This document shows positions 33,201 through 42,097 of a stretch of DNA of 64,000 nucleotides, piece by piece (position 1 is the first letter of the stretch; every line of letters starts with the position of its first letter). The stretch comes from Geomobilibacter sp964432205 (GTDB lineage: Bacteria > Desulfobacterota > Desulfuromonadia > Geobacterales > DSM-12255), in NCBI GenBank assembly GCA_964432205.1, contig CAYSMK010000003.1, positions 124,001 through 188,000 of the forward strand, read 5' to 3'. Both the position numbers and the translations under genes were made by a program. The notes beneath the pieces were generated by a model that worked only from the letters and a program-made list of their open reading frames with translations, was not told where the DNA came from and did not search any database.

Positions 33201-34217
33201 TCAAGGGGTGGGGCGATGGCGTAGCTGTTCGAGATACTTCTTAATGCCACCTTCAAAGATGGCAGCGATTTCATGTTGCTCGTGTCCCTGACTGTAATGG
33301 TAGAAGTAGCGCGTCAGAAGTACGAGCAAAATGATGATCATCAGGCCGGCTGCGTAACGTTTGACAGAGGTCCTGAAGGTGGGAAGTTGCGCGGTGTCCG
33401 GCGGTACCGTCGGCTCGGTGCGTTGCATGGCACGCAGCCGGCGGATCTGTTCAGTGGTGATGTAATTGATAATGGCATCGCGATCCCGTTCGTCGATGAA
33501 GAGAAACGAGATGGCGGTCTGGTAGATGGGCGCGGCATCGTCAGGCGTGAGCAGTCGTTCCGACTGGATCACCTTGCCTACCGTCTCCACAACGTGTGGC
33601 GGCGCCACGGGAAGAAACAGTTCAATAAAAAGGTAGGCGCCATGAGGCAGGGGATCGGGGATGTTTACCTTGATGCCGCCACCGCTGATGTTGGCGGCAA
33701 TCGGGTGTGGCTGAGCCCACGGTTTTATGGAGCCGCCGGAGTCCGTTGCTGAGAAGGTGCCGGTGAAAAATGTCGCCGACTGGTCTTTGCTGGCGGCAGC
33801 ACGGTCGCGGCGGCTGATCCATTGCTGCTGGAGCGCTTCGGTGTCGGTCGTGTCCGGAACGACGTAGCGAACCGGAAGGTAGGCATCGATTCTGAAATAC
33901 TCGCGCAGATCGCTGATGATGACATCGCCGACCAGTCGGACATGGAGCAGTTCCCGCTCAGGTTCACCGACCACCAGCACCCGGCAGGCATATACGGTTC
34001 CGTCGCGAATGATTTTGAGTTCGACCGTGACACCCAGATCAAGGGAAATGCCGGTAGGCAGCTTGTCCCGGGACAACCGCAGCTCCAGAAGGTCGTCCAG
34101 CAGGGCAAATACCACCGCCCATTCGATGAATGGAGTGCCTTCCCGGGTGGGGAGCAGCAGTTGGACCCGCTGTCCTTTCGGAAAGTACCGTGCGTAAGGA
34201 GGAATCGAGTCAGTCAT
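33201..34217 (-). CDS. PilZ-domain protein with C-terminal membrane helix
   Basis: A 338-residue protein. EYFRIDAYLPVRYVV and the later NISGGGIKVNIPDPLPHG are the two conserved parts of a PilZ domain that binds c-di-GMP, preceded by an N-terminal YcgR-like domain (residues 1-105). Near the C-terminus LMIIILLVLLTRYFY is a single transmembrane segment followed by a short basic tail. The ATG at 34217 follows the upstream frame that starts with MQATQPL and is chosen because it begins at the typical MTDSIPPYARYFPKGQ. It probably senses c-di-GMP at the membrane; the partner is unknown. Confidence 0.82.
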   Translation of the reverse strand: MTDSIPPYARYFPKGQRVQLLLPTREGTPFIEWAVVFALLDDLLELRLSRDKLPTGISLDLGVTVELKIIRDGTVYACRVLVVGEPERELLHVRLVGDVIISDLREYFRIDAYLPVRYVVPDTTDTEALQQQWISRRDRAAASKDQSATFFTGTFSATDSGGSIKPWAQPHPIAANISGGGIKVNIPDPLPHGAYLFIELFLPVAPPHVVETVGKVIQSERLLTPDDAAPIYQTAISFLFIDERDRDAIINYITTEQIRRLRAMQRTEPTVPPDTAQLPTFRTSVKRYAAGLMIIILLVLLTRYFYHYSQGHEQHEIAAIFEGGIKKYLEQLRHRPTP

Positions 34218-34293
34218 TGTCCGTTGAGTGGTTGAATGGACGAGTGGTTGAGTGGCCTGCAATCACTCAACTACGTTACCCACTCCGACCTGG

Positions 34294-34488
34294 TTACTTC
34301 ACGGCAGTTTCGTTGAGGTCTTTGAGGAGCCGGTCGATATCGACCTTGTGAACGCCGGCACCATGGGCCAGTTCTTCGAAGTCGGCAATCTGGCATTCGT
34401 TGCAGTCCAGGCCGTAACGGACAAAAATGGCGGTTGTCTGTGGATAGAGCCGGATGATTTCACCGATGGTCATCTCTTTGGTAATCAT
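34294..34488 (-). CDS. DUF1858 domain small protein
   Basis: A 64-residue protein with AGGAGGA 7 bases before ATG 34488. MTIGEIIRLYPQTTAIFVRYGLDCNECQIADFEEL is the DUF1858 signature (as in the N-terminal part of ScdA/RIC-like proteins), with Cys-x2-Cys in a helix bundle. Such miniproteins occur beside hybrid-cluster, iron-sulfur or redox genes and may bind metal. Function is not established. Confidence 0.85.
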   Translation of the reverse strand: MITKEMTIGEIIRLYPQTTAIFVRYGLDCNECQIADFEELAHGAGVHKVDIDRLLKDLNETAVK

Positions 34489-34500
34489 TCGTCCTCCTGA

Positions 34501-34535
34501 GAAAAGGGCGAGGGACTGACCCCCTCGCCCTTTTC
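34501..34535 (-). terminator. Rho-independent terminator after the aminotransferase gene
   Basis: GAAAAGGGCGAGGG (34501-34514) and CCCTCGCCCTTTTC (34522-34535) form a perfect 14-bp stem with a 7-base loop, 37 bp after the aminotransferase stop on the minus strand. The A/T ends of the arms supply the U-tract, so the hairpin could work in either direction. Confidence 0.85.
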
Positions 34536-34571
34536 TGTCATGGTCCGTAATTACTTTGTTCAGCAGGATGA

Positions 34572-35876
34572 TCAGGCCAGATCCTGTACCCCTTGGTAGA
34601 TGATGTCGAACAGCTCGGGGATATCCTTCTCCTCGATGCAGGAGAAGGCGATCCTGAGATCGGTCTTGCCGATGGAGATGCCGCCGACGCCGTACTTGTC
34701 GAGGAGGTGGACCCGCAGCTTCTCGGCATCGACGGTCTTCAGCTTGAGGCACATGAAGTAGCCGGAGTTGAACGGGTAGTAGGTCCAGGCGGAATCGTAC
34801 TTACCGCTGTCGAGAACCGCCTTGACCTTAAGGGCGCGGCCCTTCAGCACCTGGAACTTCTCTTCCTTCTGTTCGAGGAATTTCGGGGAGCGGAGCGCCT
34901 CGATGGCGAACGTCTGGGAGGGGTGGGGGCAGTTTGAGATCCGTGCGCGAATGATCCCCATGGCCTTCTTCTCCAGAGCGGTCATGACCCGGGCGTTCTC
35001 GAAGCTGTTGCCGTCGGCGAAGGTGATGAAGCCGGTCCTGAAGCCCCAGACGAACTCCTCCTTGGTGGCGCCGTCGAGCTTGACCGTCAGGATGCGCGGG
35101 TGGAGGTTGGCGAGCTTGCCGAAGAGCGACTCCTTCATGCTGTCCTCGTAGAAGAGGCCGAAGTAGGCGTCATCGGTGATGGCGACGATGTTGCAGCCGC
35201 TCTCGGCGACTTCCTTGATGGCGGCAACGATAGCGTCACCTTCGGCGACGGATGGGGTGTAGCCGCTCGGGTTGTTGGGGAAGTTCAGGATGACAATGGC
35301 TTTACCCTTTTCCTCGGCGCTGTTTTTCAACTCGGCCTTGAAGGCGTCGACGTCAAAGCCGCCAGCCACGGTGAAGGTCGGGAATTTCCGCATGACGGCG
35401 CCGGAGCAGGTGCCGAAGGTGAGGTTGTAGTTCCCCCAGAGCATGTCCGGCAGGACCACGTGGTCGCCCGGGCCGACGAACATGTCGGCAACGATCGAGA
35501 GGCCGTGGGTGAGGGCGTTGGTGACGATCGGGTTGCTGAAGTGTTTCCCCTGCTGGCTCGGGTTCTCCCGCAGCTGCTTCTCGCGCCAGAGGGCGCGCAG
35601 TTCCGGCTTGCCGGCCGGCGGCGCATAGGGGTAGATGTCCTTCGGGTCAAAGGCGGTGAGCTTGTCCTGGATGCACTGGAGGTACATCGGGCCGCCCTTT
35701 TCGGTGGCGATGCCTATGGTGGCGTTGAATTTGTGGGCCTTTTCCTTGGCTTCGGCCGACTGGGTCAGAATTCCCTTGGGGAAGAAAAGGTTCTTGCCCA
35801 GGTCGGACAGCATCTCCAGGACATAAGGATTGCTCTGGCTGAGCATCTCGTTGAGTTCTACTGCTAGCGGATTCAT
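34572..35876 (-). CDS. PLP-dependent aminotransferase, class I/II
   Basis: A 434-residue cytosolic aminotransferase. AIVILNFPNNPSGYTPS holds the conserved Asn-Pro turn, AITDDAYFGLFYED the PLP-binding Asp and Tyr, and VKLDGATKEEFVWGFRTGFI the Lys that binds PLP plus the Arg-Gly of the active site. SCIEEKDIPELFD is near the end. ATG 35876 (MNPLAVELNEML) has AAGGAGA upstream; the longer frame starts inside coaD. It is the last gene of the aldolase-rsmD-coaD operon. Substrate likely an acidic or neutral amino acid, which cannot be fixed from sequence. Confidence 0.88.
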   Translation of the reverse strand: MNPLAVELNEMLSQSNPYVLEMLSDLGKNLFFPKGILTQSAEAKEKAHKFNATIGIATEKGGPMYLQCIQDKLTAFDPKDIYPYAPPAGKPELRALWREKQLRENPSQQGKHFSNPIVTNALTHGLSIVADMFVGPGDHVVLPDMLWGNYNLTFGTCSGAVMRKFPTFTVAGGFDVDAFKAELKNSAEEKGKAIVILNFPNNPSGYTPSVAEGDAIVAAIKEVAESGCNIVAITDDAYFGLFYEDSMKESLFGKLANLHPRILTVKLDGATKEEFVWGFRTGFITFADGNSFENARVMTALEKKAMGIIRARISNCPHPSQTFAIEALRSPKFLEQKEEKFQVLKGRALKVKAVLDSGKYDSAWTYYPFNSGYFMCLKLKTVDAEKLRVHLLDKYGVGGISIGKTDLRIAFSCIEEKDIPELFDIIYQGVQDLA

Positions 35877-35901
35877 ACGGGTCTCCTTGTTTTGGGGGTG
35901 T

Positions 35902-36387
35902 TTATGAAGAAAACTTTTTGACAAGCGCTTGTTTGACCTGCGGCGGCACCAGGCTGTCGATCGGCCCCTTGAGCGAGCTGACTTCCTTGACGATGGATGA
36001 GGAGAGATAACTGTAGGGAACCGAGGTCATCATGAAAAGGGTTTCCACCTCGCTGGTAATGCTCCGGTTCATCTGGGCGATCTGAAACTCGTATTCGAAA
36101 TCCGAAATGGCACGCAGGCCGCGGATGATGACCGTGGCCTCCTGAGAGCGGACGTAGTCTACCAGAAGCCCTTCAAAGGTGTCAACTCTTGCCCTGGGAT
36201 TGTCAGCCAAGACATCCCGGATCAGATCGACCCGCTCCTCGATGGAAAACAGTGAGTTCTTCGTGGAGTTGCGGGCAACGGCGACGATAATGCTGTCAAA
36301 GACCCGCAACCCTCTCTTGATGATGTCGATGTGGCCGTAGGTGATCGGGTCGAATGAGCCGGGGTAAACGGCTATTTTCCGTGGCAT
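35902..36387 (-). CDS. coaD: Phosphopantetheine adenylyltransferase
   Basis: A 161-residue enzyme of coenzyme A synthesis that transfers AMP to 4'-phosphopantetheine. KIAVYPGSFDPITYGHIDII contains the nucleotidyltransferase T/HxGH motif (TYGHIDII), RGLRAISDFEYEFQIAQMNR is the CoaD signature, and VPYSYLSSSIVKEV provides the ISSS-like motif. Full length. It is 2 bp after rsmD, a common pairing, and is followed by the aminotransferase gene. Confidence 0.97.
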   Translation of the reverse strand: MPRKIAVYPGSFDPITYGHIDIIKRGLRVFDSIIVAVARNSTKNSLFSIEERVDLIRDVLADNPRARVDTFEGLLVDYVRSQEATVIIRGLRAISDFEYEFQIAQMNRSITSEVETLFMMTSVPYSYLSSSIVKEVSSLKGPIDSLVPPQVKQALVKKFSS

Positions 36388-36389
36388 GA

Positions 36390-36962
36390 CTACTCTCCGG
36401 TCGATAGGGTGAAAAACGTTATGGCGGTGTCGCCGTAAATGCGGCTGTCGTCCCTGTGCAGAAGGCCGACGGTTTCCGGTACCAGATCGCGGGCTGCGCC
36501 CTCCATGATGACGATGGCATCTGCGGTCAGCAGGTCACCGCTGCCAAGAGTCGCCAGCACCTGATCCCTGAGTTCGAGATCCCGATAGGGCGGGTCGCAG
36601 AATACCAGATCGAACCGTGTGCCCTGGCGGGCCAGGAGTGCCAGGGCCTGGCGGGCATCCATGGCCACTGTCCGGCCGTTGGCTGCCACCCCGGTCAGGG
36701 CAAGGTTTTTCTCCACCAGGCTGATGGACGAATGGCGGCTGTCAACGAAGACAGCAGCCGCTGCTCCGCGGCTCAGGGCCTCGATGCCCAGTGCCCCGGT
36801 TCCGGCAAAGAGATCCAGGACCCGGCAGCCGGCGAGGTTCTCCCGGCGGCTCGTCAGGATGCTGAACAGTGCTTCCCGGACACGGTCCGCCGTTGGTCGT
36901 ACCGTGCTGTCCTTTGGCGCGACGAGGCGGCGGCCCCTGGCCGTTCCGGCTATCACCCGCAC
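36390..36962 (-). CDS. rsmD: 16S rRNA (guanine(966)-N(2))-methyltransferase RsmD
   Basis: A 190-residue RNA methyltransferase. MRVIAGTARGRRLVAPKDSTVRPTADRVREALFSIL is the typical N-terminus, VLDLFAGTGALGIEALSRGA is motif I, and DLVFCDPPYRD is the DPPY catalytic motif. It overlaps the aldolase gene by 10 bp and precedes coaD by 2 bp, forming the frequent rsmD-coaD pair. Confidence 0.97.
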   Translation of the reverse strand: MRVIAGTARGRRLVAPKDSTVRPTADRVREALFSILTSRRENLAGCRVLDLFAGTGALGIEALSRGAAAAVFVDSRHSSISLVEKNLALTGVAANGRTVAMDARQALALLARQGTRFDLVFCDPPYRDLELRDQVLATLGSGDLLTADAIVIMEGAARDLVPETVGLLHRDDSRIYGDTAITFFTLSTGE

Positions 36963-38047
36963 CGACTCGTCCCGAGCAGGTGGGCAAGGCGACTGGCACT
37001 CCCCTTGCCGTGAAAGGCGGCTATGAATTCCCGAGCCTCCCGATACGCCATTTCGGCGATCAGTCGCACGTTTTCTTCGGGGATGGCATCAATGTCATGC
37101 CTGAAGACACCGGTAGCATATTTGATGTCCCGGCCATTATCCCTGGACCAGCGACGAATGGCGTCCATAAGATCGAGTGGCAGGCCGGCATGGGCAACAT
37201 TCTGCCAAAGGGTGCCGATGTTTCCCTTGCGTACGCCGTATTCGGCCAGGCGACCGACCAGGTGCAGCGGAGTGCCGGTGATGCCGTGCTGTACCAGGCC
37301 GGAGACGCCACGGGCCATTGCCGTGGCATAAATCGCCGCGGTCCGTTCCAGATCGATCTGGACCATCTGGCCATCCAGGTAGTTACCCGTATGGCTGCCA
37401 TTGTTGATGGCCAGGAGATGCGGGATGACACCATTGCCCGCCAGTCCTTCCAGAAAGGCCTCTGCCTCTTCAACCGTGGTGAGGCTCGATTCGCTCCCCA
37501 CCGTTGGCACTTCGCCGAGCTCCACCTCCAGGCCGTAGCCGGCGTCGACCAGTTGATGGGCAAGGGTGGAGACAATGCGAATATTCTCCGCCAGAGGGTT
37601 GAATGACGCATCGAGGGCGAAGGAGGTGAAACCTGCGGCCCGCTGGGCCTCGATGAGCCTGACCGCATCGGTCAGCTGTGCCTCTGAGCTGTCCTTGACG
37701 GTTATATGGTCTGCGTGGATGACGAAAGGCTTGGTAAAGGAGTGCCGCTGCGCCAGTTCCAGAAGGGTCTGCACAAAGATCTCGGGGGTCTGGCCGGTGT
37801 ACCCTCCGTCAAGTCCGCCTTCGGTGGCGGTCAACTCGAATATGACCAGTGCGTCCAACTCCTCGGCGGCCCGCATGATTCCCGGGATAACGTGGACGAT
37901 CCGCGGATTGCACGCCATGATGATGCTCTTTTCCTTGCCCATGGTGGCAAATACGTCCTGACCGCTCAGGACGCAAATCTTTGACTCAGATCCCAGTCTG
38001 CGGATGATGGCCGGATGGATATGTCGGCGTAGAATTTCGTGTGGCAT
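36953..38047 (-). CDS. Class II fructose-bisphosphate aldolase-like protein
   Basis: A 364-residue zinc-dependent aldolase-like TIM barrel. KPFVIHADHITVKD gives the metal His and catalytic Asp, GLEVELGEVPTVGSE the Glu-rich strand, and LAINNGSHTGNYLDG a variant of the usual NHGxSG phosphate-binding motif. Closest in pattern to FBA/tagatose-bisphosphate aldolase-like proteins, though the altered NNGSHTGN segment suggests a changed substrate. It begins the operon with rsmD, coaD and the aminotransferase. Confidence 0.82.
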   Translation of the reverse strand: MPHEILRRHIHPAIIRRLGSESKICVLSGQDVFATMGKEKSIIMACNPRIVHVIPGIMRAAEELDALVIFELTATEGGLDGGYTGQTPEIFVQTLLELAQRHSFTKPFVIHADHITVKDSSEAQLTDAVRLIEAQRAAGFTSFALDASFNPLAENIRIVSTLAHQLVDAGYGLEVELGEVPTVGSESSLTTVEEAEAFLEGLAGNGVIPHLLAINNGSHTGNYLDGQMVQIDLERTAAIYATAMARGVSGLVQHGITGTPLHLVGRLAEYGVRKGNIGTLWQNVAHAGLPLDLMDAIRRWSRDNGRDIKYATGVFRHDIDAIPEENVRLIAEMAYREAREFIAAFHGKGSASRLAHLLGTSRCG

Positions 38048-38185
38048 CTGCTTGTCAGCTCCGTGCGCCTGTATACATAAAAAAGATTTAAAAATCTATC
38101 ATCCATGAAAACCCCCGTCAAGTTAAGTTTGCGGTTGACAGCCCCGTGACCCGGGGGCATAAATACCCGCAAAAGGAGGCTTGAG

Positions 38186-39334
38186 ATGGATTGGGAAGCG
38201 ACGATGGAACGACCGGACCTGGCCGGATATGCGGCGAAAAGTGTCGAATCTCGTGGCAGAAAGCACCCGGAGGATCTGCGTGACCATCGTCCGGCCTTTG
38301 AACGGGACCGGGACCGGATCATTCACTGTGCGGCATTTCGGCGACTGGAGTATAAGACGCAGGTCTTCGTCAATCATGAGGGTGACTATTATCGCACCCG
38401 CCTTACCCATTCGTTGGAGGTTGCCCAGATCGGCAAGGCGATTGCCCGGCGCCTCAAGCTGAACGAGGAGCTGACCGAGGCCCTGGCGCTCGCCCATGAC
38501 CTGGGGCATACGCCGTTCGGCCATACCGGCGAGGAGGTCCTGAACCGGCTCATGGAGGACTACGGCGGGTTCGAGCACAACCGCCAGTCGCTCCGGGTGG
38601 TGGACGAGCTGGAGGAACGCTATCCCGAGTTCAACGGCCTCAACCTCTCCTGGGAGGTGAGGGAAGGGCTCATCAAGCACTCATCGCCCTACGACCGGCC
38701 GGTCGACATCATGGCCGAGTTCACGCCAGGGGTCGTTCCGACAGTGGAGGCCCAACTGATCAACTACGCCGATGAAATCGCCTACAACAACCACGACATC
38801 GACGACGGCCTCAAGTCCGGCTACATATCCCTGAAGCAGCTGGAAGAGGTAGAGCTCTGGCATCGGGTCTGCAGCCGGGTCAGGGAGAAGTATCCCGCCA
38901 TTGACGGAGCGCGGCTCAAGTACCAGACCACCAGCTCACTCATTGGCCTGTTCATCACCGATCTGACCGATACCACCCGGGCAGCCCTGAACGCCTGGCA
39001 TATCGACAGCGTCGATGACCTGCGCCGGGTCAACCGTCAGGTTGTCGGATTCAGCCCGGAACTGTCCAGGCTGAATCTGGAACTGAAGCGCTTCCTGCGC
39101 GACAACCTCTACCGGCACTACAAGGTGGAGCGGATGCGGGTCAAGGCGGAACGCTACCTCGTCCATCTGTTCGACACCTATGTGAAGCATCCGACCCTGC
39201 TGCCGCGCAAGTACCTGAAAAAAATGGAACAGGTCGGCAGGGAACGGGTGATCTGCGACTACATCGCCGGCATGACCGACCGCTTTGCCCTGGATGAATT
39301 CAAGCGCCTCTATGAGCCGTACGAGCGGGTATAG
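38186..39334 (+). CDS. dgt: Deoxyguanosinetriphosphate triphosphohydrolase-like protein
   Basis: A 382-residue HD-domain enzyme that hydrolyses dNTPs to nucleoside and triphosphate. YRTRLTHSLEVAQIGKAIA carries the first His and ALAHDLGHTPFGHTGE the HD metal pair; FRRLEYKTQVF and SLRVVDELEERYPEFNGLNL are family-specific. AAGGAGG lies 9 bases before the ATG. The length matches type 2 Dgt-like proteins. Confidence 0.93.
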   Translation: MDWEATMERPDLAGYAAKSVESRGRKHPEDLRDHRPAFERDRDRIIHCAAFRRLEYKTQVFVNHEGDYYRTRLTHSLEVAQIGKAIARRLKLNEELTEALALAHDLGHTPFGHTGEEVLNRLMEDYGGFEHNRQSLRVVDELEERYPEFNGLNLSWEVREGLIKHSSPYDRPVDIMAEFTPGVVPTVEAQLINYADEIAYNNHDIDDGLKSGYISLKQLEEVELWHRVCSRVREKYPAIDGARLKYQTTSSLIGLFITDLTDTTRAALNAWHIDSVDDLRRVNRQVVGFSPELSRLNLELKRFLRDNLYRHYKVERMRVKAERYLVHLFDTYVKHPTLLPRKYLKKMEQVGRERVICDYIAGMTDRFALDEFKRLYEPYERV

Positions 39335-39411
39335 GCCGTTTATTCCGGCAAACCGTCTTGACATGTCCTGCCCATTGCGGTATCAAATTCAACGTTACTA
39401 CATACCCGCAG

Positions 39412-39500
39412 CATACAGATAGACGACAATACTAAACCATTCGCGAGAATGGGGCGGAAAGCCCACGGGTCTCCCAGAGACAGCCGGGTTGCCGAAATAT
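39412..39500 (+). promoter_or_regulatory. GEMM-I (cyclic dinucleotide) riboswitch, Geobacter-type variant
   Basis: Sequence and fold match the GEMM motif: AAACC then a CCATTC-GCGA-GAATGG hairpin with a GNRA loop (39433-39451), the conserved GGCGGAAAGCC segment (39453-39463), a second hairpin CGGGTCTC/GAGAC (39466-39481) and AGCCGGGTTGCCG. In c-di-GMP-type GEMM RNAs the 5' strand reads AGGGCAAACC. Here it is ATACTAAACC, lacking the guanines, which resembles the GEMM-Ib class of Geobacter that prefers 3',3'-cGAMP. Ligand preference is inferred. A terminator overlaps the 3' end, and the target is the exported protein at 39559. Confidence 0.88.
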
Positions 39501-39532
39501 CGTAACCGATATGCGGCACCCGGCTTTTTTTT
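39483..39532 (+). terminator. Riboswitch expression-platform terminator
   Basis: GCCGGGTTGCCG (39483-39494) pairs with CGGCACCCGGC (39514-39524) with one bulge, extended inside by ATATCG/CGATAT around a TAAC loop, then eight T residues (39525-39532). The left arm is shared with the 3' part of the GEMM aptamer, so ligand binding and terminator formation are mutually exclusive: ligand should turn expression on. Confidence 0.9.
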
Positions 39533-39558
39533 GGCCGGTATTTTCGAAGGAGGATGTA

Positions 39559-40137
39559 ATGAAAAGAATCGGACTAGCAGTTGTTGTTGCCGCCCTGGTG
39601 GCGGTGCCCCTGGTTCAGGCAGTCCAGGCAGAGGTCAGAGTCAATGTGAATGTGGGGGTACCGGTGGTCCCCGTAATCCCCGCCCCGCCGGTAGCGGTGG
39701 CCGCTCCGCCGCAGATCGTCATCTCGGCCCCGCCGGAGTTCATCCTGCCACCGTCCCTCGGTTTCTATGTTGCCGTCGGAATTCCCTACGACATGTTCTA
39801 CATCGGAAGTACCTACTACCTGTACCGGGACAACCACTGGTACCGCGGCCCTCATTACGGAGGTCCCTGGCGGACAGTCGAACGCCGGCACCTGCCGCCC
39901 GGGCTGCGCAAGCACAAGTACGAGCGGATCAGGTATCTGCGGGACGAAGAGTACCGGTCATACCGTGAGGACCATGACCACTACCGGGGCAAGCGTTTCC
40001 GGCCCGACAAGGAGTGGAAGGAACACCGCAAGGAGGAAAAGGAGCACTGGAAGGAGGAACGCAAGCGGGACAAGGAAGAGCGCAAATGGGACAAGGAAGA
40101 GCGCGGTCACGGTCGTGGCCGGGGCCATGACGACTGA
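39559..40137 (+). CDS. Small exported Pro/Val-rich and Lys/Glu-rich protein under riboswitch control
   Basis: A 192-residue protein. AAGGAGG precedes ATG 39559. A signal peptide (about residues 1-25, cleavage after VQA) is followed by a Val/Pro/Ala-rich stretch (VGVPVVPVIPAPPVAVAAPP), a short Tyr-rich folded part (GFYVAVGIPYDMFYIGSTYYLYRDNHWYRG), and a C-terminal third made of charged repeats such as KEEKEHWKEERKRDKEERK ending in GRGRGHDD. No enzyme motif is present. In Geobacter, similar YXWRXGPP-like exported proteins follow GEMM riboswitches; it may be an extracellular or envelope protein. A terminator follows at 40156. Confidence 0.78.
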   Translation: MKRIGLAVVVAALVAVPLVQAVQAEVRVNVNVGVPVVPVIPAPPVAVAAPPQIVISAPPEFILPPSLGFYVAVGIPYDMFYIGSTYYLYRDNHWYRGPHYGGPWRTVERRHLPPGLRKHKYERIRYLRDEEYRSYREDHDHYRGKRFRPDKEWKEHRKEEKEHWKEERKRDKEERKWDKEERGHGRGRGHDD

Positions 40138-40155
40138 TCCCGTTATCTGAGTTGA

Positions 40156-40192
40156 AAAAAAGGGGCGAGGCCGGCAGGCTTCGCCCCTTTTT
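40156..40192 (+). terminator. Rho-independent terminator after the riboswitch-controlled gene
   Basis: The A-run and GGGGCGAGGC (to about 40171) pair with GCTTCGCCCC and the T-run to 40192, with a short CGGCAG loop; a strong intrinsic terminator 20 bp after the stop at 40137. Confidence 0.88.
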
Positions 40193-40241
40193 GCCTTAAT
40201 GAAAAAAGGTCGCCTTTGCCTCCCGGCAAACTCCACCGTTT

Positions 40242-42083
40242 ATGGTACTATCCTTACTGATGATGACTATGTACGAGTTCCCCTACAGATCGATTCCCGA
40301 CATGCTGCGGAACAAGGCCGGGACCCTGACCGGCAAGCCTGCCCTGAAATTCCGCAGGCAGGGGCGGTTTGTGACCCTCAGCTATGCGGAGTTTTACCTG
40401 CGCGCCCTCATGGTTGCCCGCGGGCTGCGCAAGCTCGCCATGCAACCCGGCGACCGGATCGCCATCCTTTCGGAGAACCGCGCCGGCTGGGTGATCGCCG
40501 ACATGGGGATTCTCGCCGCACGGTGCATTACGGTGCCGGTCTACGCCACAAATACCCCGGAGCAGATCGGGTACGTACTGAACCATGCCGGGGCGCGGAT
40601 CGTCTTCGTCTCCACGAAGTTCCAGTATGCCAAACTGCTCGAAATCCGCGGGTCGATTCCGCAGGTGCAGCAGGTGATCTCGTTCGAACGATTTCTCGGC
40701 GATTCCCAACTGCCGGTCTGCACCTTCTACCAGCTCTCCGAGATCGACCTGCCGGTCACGGACGATGAGCGGCGCGAGCTGGAGGCGGAGATCGATCTCC
40801 TTACCCCCGCTGACCTGCTGACCGTCATCTACACCTCCGGCACGACCGGGGTGCCCAAAGGGGTAATGCTCACCCACGGCAACGTCCTGTTCGACGCCTG
40901 GTACAGCGCGAAAAAGGCTGCGGTGGTGAGCGACCGGGATACGTTTCTCAGCTTTCTCCCCTTGAGCCACGTGTTCGAGAGAACCGCCGGCTACTACCTG
41001 ACCATCATGTGCGGCGCTCTGATGGCCTTTGCCGACAGCATCGAAAAGCTGCCTGAGAACATGCTGGAGCTGAAGCCGACAATCATGATCTCCGTCCCCC
41101 GGCTGTTCGAGAAGATCCATTCCCGCATCTTCGAAACCGTGCACAAGATGCCGCTCATAAAGCGGTGGCTGTTTCACCGGGCGCTCCGCATCGGCACACG
41201 GTATGTGGACATCAGGTATCTGGAGCGCCGTAAGCCGCCGCTCGCGACCTCGGTCGCCTACGCCCTGGCCGACCTGCTGATCTTCAGGAAACTGCGGCAA
41301 CTCTTCGGCGGCAACCTGCGCGTCTTCAGCTGCGGCGGGGCACCACTCGACAGGACGATCAACCAGTTCTTCTGGATCATCGGCCTCCCCATTCTCGAAG
41401 GATACGGCTTGACCGAAACCAGCCCCATCGTTACCCTCAACACCAGGGACGCGGTCCGCTTCGGGTCGGTCGGCACCCTGCTGGAGCATACCGAGGTCAG
41501 GTGCGACGAGGACGGCGAGCTGCTGTTCAAGGGGCCGCAGGTGATGGCCGGGTACTACGGCGACCCGGAAGCGACGGTCCGGACGATAGAAGACGGCTGG
41601 CTCAGGACCGGCGATATCGGTCGGATCGAGGATGGCTTTGTCTACATCACGGACCGGAAAAAAGAGCTGATCATCACGGCCGGCGGCAAGAATATCGCCC
41701 CCCAGCCGGTGGAGAATGAGCTGAAGCGGGACAAGTATATCTCCCAGGCCTATGTCCATGGCGACCGCAAACCATATCTGGTGGCGCTCCTGGTACCGAA
41801 TTTCGAGCGGATTACCGAGTATGCCCGGGCACACCATATCACTTACTACGACCTGGACGACCTGGTCATGAACGAAGCCATCGAATCCCTGCTGAAGGAG
41901 CGGATGGCGGAGATCAACGGCCACCTGGCCAGCTATGAGAGCATCAAGAAGTTTGTCCTGCTGTCGCGCGACTTCTCCATCGACGGCGGCGAACTGACCC
42001 CGACGCTGAAGCTCAGGCGTAAGGTCATTCATGAGAAATACAGGGACCGGATCGAGAGGCTGTACGCGGAGAACGGCAGTTGA
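40242..42083 (+). CDS. Long-chain acyl-CoA ligase (AMP-forming)
   Basis: A 613-residue adenylating enzyme that makes acyl-CoA from fatty acids. The AMP motif is LLTVIYTSGTTGVPKGVMLTHGN, the second motif LEGYGLTETSPIVTLN, and the C-terminal hinge GWLRTGDIGRIEDGFVYITDRKKELIITAGGKNIAP. It resembles the long-chain FadD15/ACSBG-like group. Several Met codons (40242, 40260, 40263, 40269) could be the start and none has a clear ribosome-binding site. It heads the beta-oxidation genes that follow on the same strand. Confidence 0.9.
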   Translation: MVLSLLMMTMYEFPYRSIPDMLRNKAGTLTGKPALKFRRQGRFVTLSYAEFYLRALMVARGLRKLAMQPGDRIAILSENRAGWVIADMGILAARCITVPVYATNTPEQIGYVLNHAGARIVFVSTKFQYAKLLEIRGSIPQVQQVISFERFLGDSQLPVCTFYQLSEIDLPVTDDERRELEAEIDLLTPADLLTVIYTSGTTGVPKGVMLTHGNVLFDAWYSAKKAAVVSDRDTFLSFLPLSHVFERTAGYYLTIMCGALMAFADSIEKLPENMLELKPTIMISVPRLFEKIHSRIFETVHKMPLIKRWLFHRALRIGTRYVDIRYLERRKPPLATSVAYALADLLIFRKLRQLFGGNLRVFSCGGAPLDRTINQFFWIIGLPILEGYGLTETSPIVTLNTRDAVRFGSVGTLLEHTEVRCDEDGELLFKGPQVMAGYYGDPEATVRTIEDGWLRTGDIGRIEDGFVYITDRKKELIITAGGKNIAPQPVENELKRDKYISQAYVHGDRKPYLVALLVPNFERITEYARAHHITYYDLDDLVMNEAIESLLKERMAEINGHLASYESIKKFVLLSRDFSIDGGELTPTLKLRRKVIHEKYRDRIERLYAENGS

Positions 42084-42097
42084 CGTCTCCCCCCACC

